From the NCBI GenBank assembly GCA_039621445.1, contig CP154954.1:31210012-31274011 (forward strand): 64,000 nucleotides of DNA, written 5' to 3'. The notes below the pieces were generated by a model, which saw only the letters and a program-made list of their open reading frames with translations, ran no database searches and had not been told where the DNA came from. This document shows, one piece after another, positions 61,256 through 64,000 of this stretch. A program made the position numbers and the translations under genes. Source of the DNA: Euglena gracilis. Its lineage: Eukaryota; Euglenida; Euglenophyceae; Euglenales. The first letter of the stretch is position 1. Every line of letters starts with the position of its first letter.

Positions 61256-62385
61256 GGAACATGGTGGGTTTTTCGATTTTATTTGAGAATTGTGCCTTGT
61301 GGAAAGGGTGACAGTCAAAATGACTATCTTTGAAGTGGCCTGGACTTGAGCCGAGCCGGGCTAGGCCGAAATCGGCTAACTACACCAAAAATGGCTTGCA
61401 AAATGCAGTTTCCAAAAAAAATGAGGATTTGGCAACCCTCCAAAAAATGTCCAAAAAAACCACCAAAGCAGCATTTTGGGCCAGTTAAAGAGATATGTGG
61501 CCGGACTGCATTGCTGTTGCCAATCGCAATACACACATCGTGCAACAATCGCATCCTTCATATCAACAATGCCACCTTCTTTGTTCAATGGCACAAAATG
61601 TGTCCAAATTCCAACCTTCCTTCCACGGCCCATGACAAAAAACACCACTGCAAAAAGAAAAAAATATTTTTTCTATTTTTCCTATTGGAAAAATAAAATA
61701 TATTTTTCATGGAAAAATTGCGGAAATTTTTCCTGGAAATTTTTCCTGGAAATATTTCAGCAATCCTACGGGGGGGGTACCCATTTTGCCGTGCCGAGGG
61801 GGTCCGACCCCCGGGGGGGGGAGGTATGCCGAACCTCCATAGAGGTCTGGTCTGCTCCTTGCAGTCTTTTCCATCCACTCAGAAAAACGCCACCAGTCTC
61901 ACACAGAAGTGCCCACGGGGGCTCAACAAAAATGTCCATGCGGGCCTAAATTTCTCGTCCATTAGGATCAATAATTGTGTCCAGGGGGGTTCTCCGGAAC
62001 GTGTCCGCGAGGGACAACAAAGTCCAGGAGGGATCTTCATTTTGTCCAAAATTCCCTGCTAGGGGGTGTATGGGACGCGGGGGGGGGAGGACGGGGGGAG
62101 ACGCCCCTTAGAGACCGAATTTTTTTCCATCGCCGAACAAGGTGCCTGCAAGGTGCAAAAAAATGTTTGTAGACAAAGGGCCAGTTGTGGATAGTCCTGG
62201 TTTGGTTAGGAGTATGTACAAATACAGCAAGCGCGAGTAAGCGAGCGAACGCTTGAGCAAAGCTCAAGGTTGGGGGTTTGGGGAGTATAGGTTTATGTGT
62301 GATGGTCTAGAGGACCAGTGTGAAAGGGAGAGGAGGGGAAAAAGAGAGGGGGGGGGGTGTGAGGGCACCGGCGTCAGGGTGAATT
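61256..62385. other. No gene recognised
   Basis: Contains a family P block with GGTACCCATTTTGCCGTGCC (about 61768-61825) and otherwise unassigned sequence. Confidence 0.35.
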
Positions 62386-62389
62386 ATCA

Positions 62390-62930
62390 CGTAGATAAAA
62401 GCATCCGGTCTGTGGCTCTTTCGGCCAGGCGCAGTTGGCGGGCAACTGCCCGGGCGAGTATGATAGATAGATTCTCTGTCAGTTCCTGGAGCCGGCGTTG
62501 TTTGACAATGCCGGCGAAAGCGTTTGTAGCCATGTGGAGGATTTCACGGAGGAGCTTGGCAGCGGCAGGGCCAGGACAGCCCCACGGGTTGAAAGTCACA
62601 CCGGAGTAAGTCCCACTGATGCCGCGAACATCTGTCCTCTGCCTGGTTCCTTTTATGCAGCTCAGCATCGGGCAAAGTGCGTGAGACACGGGTGAGATTC
62701 AGAGGCCACTGGGAGGGGGGCCAGAGGGTGTTCGATGGAAACGTCTACGGCAAGGTGCCGTCCTTTGTTCCGGCCGAGCAGTGGGAGGTCGGCATCGCGA
62801 GTGCCAGATTCGCAGCTCTGCTCCTTGCGAACAGAATCGCCTGCTCGCTGGCAGAGATCGACGATGGCGTCCCGGAGGCAGTTATGTCTTTCGGTGACGC
62901 CGTTCTTGCGGCCTAATGATTGTACCGGGT
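62390..62930 (-). pseudogene. Reverse transcriptase C-terminal tail, copy 2
   Basis: Minus strand, two frames: RKNGVTERHNCLRDAIVDLC with SVRKEQ, TRDADL and LAVDVSIEHPLAP (about 62680-62920), then TFNPWGCPGPAAAKLLREIL and LTENLSIILARAVARQL (62390-62590). The order TERHxxxRD, DxxIxHP, GPxAxxLL, LSxxLxRAxARQL matches the C-terminal region of RT-bearing retroelements known from algae and other protists. A frame change near 62680 breaks it. Confidence 0.55.
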
Positions 62931-62949
62931 TTTCACCTTCCCCTTACAT

Positions 62950-63430
62950 CCTCCATCACGGTGGGTAGCACAGCTTCACCCAAACCGTGCCCCGGGCCCA
63001 GGGAAACGTCTCTTTTGGCCCTCGCCACAAGAGGAACCCCCTTGTGACTCCCTGTGCCGCCACAGGTCGCGGGTAGCTTATACTGTGGGAGTAATGTACA
63101 AAAGAGTGTTGTCAGGGTGCGGAGGTTGGTTAGCGGAAGATGAGCAAAGGTCACCTTCAATAAATATTGGGCGGGGAGGGGGGCGTTTGTACCTCTTTTG
63201 CCACAGGATGGCGTGTTTGTGTCGGGTTTTTTGGCTTTTGTTGTGTTCTGCTTCTCTGCGCGTCTATGTGACCCATTGATTTGTCTTTGGCTCGGCGTGT
63301 GGCTCTGCTCAAGGGGTAACTAGGGGTTACTGAGTTGTGTCTTCTTTGCTCATTTTGTAATCTGACCTTGGGGTGCTAACATAGTAGGTGAGAGTTCAAG
63401 GTTGGTTATTTGGTTGAGAGTTTGTGCTCA
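62950..63430. other. Spacer between two RT tails
   Basis: Moderately T-rich with TTGTG-type stretches on the plus strand. No coding recognised; may be the 3' untranslated part of the retroelement copy at 63438-64000. Confidence 0.35.
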
Positions 63431-63437
63431 AAGGCCT

Positions 63438-64000
63438 TCAGACAGAATATGGTGAGTGGGCGGAAGACAGGGTGATCTCATCTTTGGAAGAATACAAGCT
63501 CCAAACGAGCTGTCTACTGATTTCTCTGATAAGTGTGAAGGACAGGCCTTGCCAAATGTCTGCTTCTGCGGCCCGCCGTTGCCACCCTTCCCGCTGCCCC
63601 AGAAGGGCCTTGAGGAGGGTGGCCATCAAGGAGCGCGCTTCTTGTCCCATGCCCCCGTAGCAATCCATGACGAATGGCATCAACCGCCAGCCCAGTCGTT
63701 GGCATGTTGCATCATATTTGGTATGCTTTTCAGCCTCCTGACGTGTTTGCCATTGTGAAAGGCTCTCTGCACTTCGGAGCGGATGACTTTGCGCAAGGGT
63801 GTGGCGGATTGTCACATCCACTGCAACGGGTCCATCACTGTCCAAGCGAGGAATGAAGATGTCCCCAGGCCGGGAACGGTCATCAACTCGTTGTTCTTTA
63901 CGGGCTGTGAATCCTGCCTTCTGTGTTGTGGTTGTCAGAAAGTCTTGGACAGCCCCGTGCCGCCGGGTGATGAAGTTTGATTTGCAGCAAACGAGGTGGT
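63438..64000 (-). CDS. Reverse transcriptase C-terminal tail, copy 1 (partial)
   Basis: One open minus-strand frame running off the right edge: FITRRHGAVQDFLTTTTQKA, GFTARKEQRVDD, RPGDIFIP, VAVDVTIRHTLA, then KHTKYDATCQRLGW, MPFVMDCYGGMGQEARSLM and IWQGLSFTLIREISRQL, stop near 63438. Same motif order as the copy at 62390-62930. The catalytic RT domain would lie beyond the window. Confidence 0.6.
   Translation of the reverse strand, partial: HLVCCKSNFITRRHGAVQDFLTTTTQKAGFTARKEQRVDDRSRPGDIFIPRLDSDGPVAVDVTIRHTLAQSHPLRSAESLSQWQTRQEAEKHTKYDATCQRLGWRLMPFVMDCYGGMGQEARSLMATLLKALLGQREGWQRRAAEADIWQGLSFTLIREISRQLVWSLYSSKDEITLSSAHSPYSV

Noticed and set aside
60990-61318. Pro-rich and Gly-rich frames
   Set aside because: A nearly pure G/T tract gives open frames on both strands without coding character.

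Overview
This is a eukaryotic nuclear window. It has spliced genes with GT-AG introns of 58 bp to about 6 kb (one gap between exons is about 14 kb), long microsatellites, remnants of DNA transposons (hAT) and non-LTR retrotransposons, and no bacterial operon structure. Exons of the two recognisable or probable host genes are GC-rich. Introns and intergenic DNA are crowded with repeat families that carry long C-run/G-run palindromes. An intron-rich alga or other protist fits best. I cannot place the species from sequence alone.

The best-supported gene is a PPWD1/CYP71-type protein (WD40 propeller plus C-terminal cyclophilin) on the minus strand, from the ATG at 46640 to the TAA at 20535. I recover 18 exons, about 610 codons, and nearly every junction keeps phase. 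Its introns hold most of the repeats between 20 and 46 kb.

A second, unrecognised minus-strand gene with helix-rich, coiled-coil-like exons lies between about 510 and 18756. One of its introns (18056-18664) looks like a transposon copy with terminal inverted repeats and an 8-bp target duplication, so it may be a recent transposon-derived intron. A plus-strand non-LTR retrotransposon (endonuclease, reverse transcriptase, RNase H, Cys/His motif; about 10.6-17.4 kb) sits between two of its exons and is broken by frameshifts and a stop. A cluster of plus-strand coding patches with T-rich spacers lies just upstream (about 6.3-10.4 kb).

To the right, 46.6-52.7 kb is repeats and low-complexity DNA. 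A broken hAT transposase (52.7-56.2 kb) contains a 486-bp non-autonomous element in its N-terminal coding part and a (GT)n tract. Region 56.3-62 kb holds inverted-repeat elements, a long hairpin, another hAT-type element (58871-59691) and a second hAT transposase fragment split by a C/G-rich element. The right end (62.4-64.0 kb) has two minus-strand reverse-transcriptase C-terminal tails.

Taken together the window shows a genome shaped by hAT-type insertions. At least five non-autonomous copies still have recognisable 7-8 bp target duplications, and they are nested in introns, in other transposons and probably in an exon.
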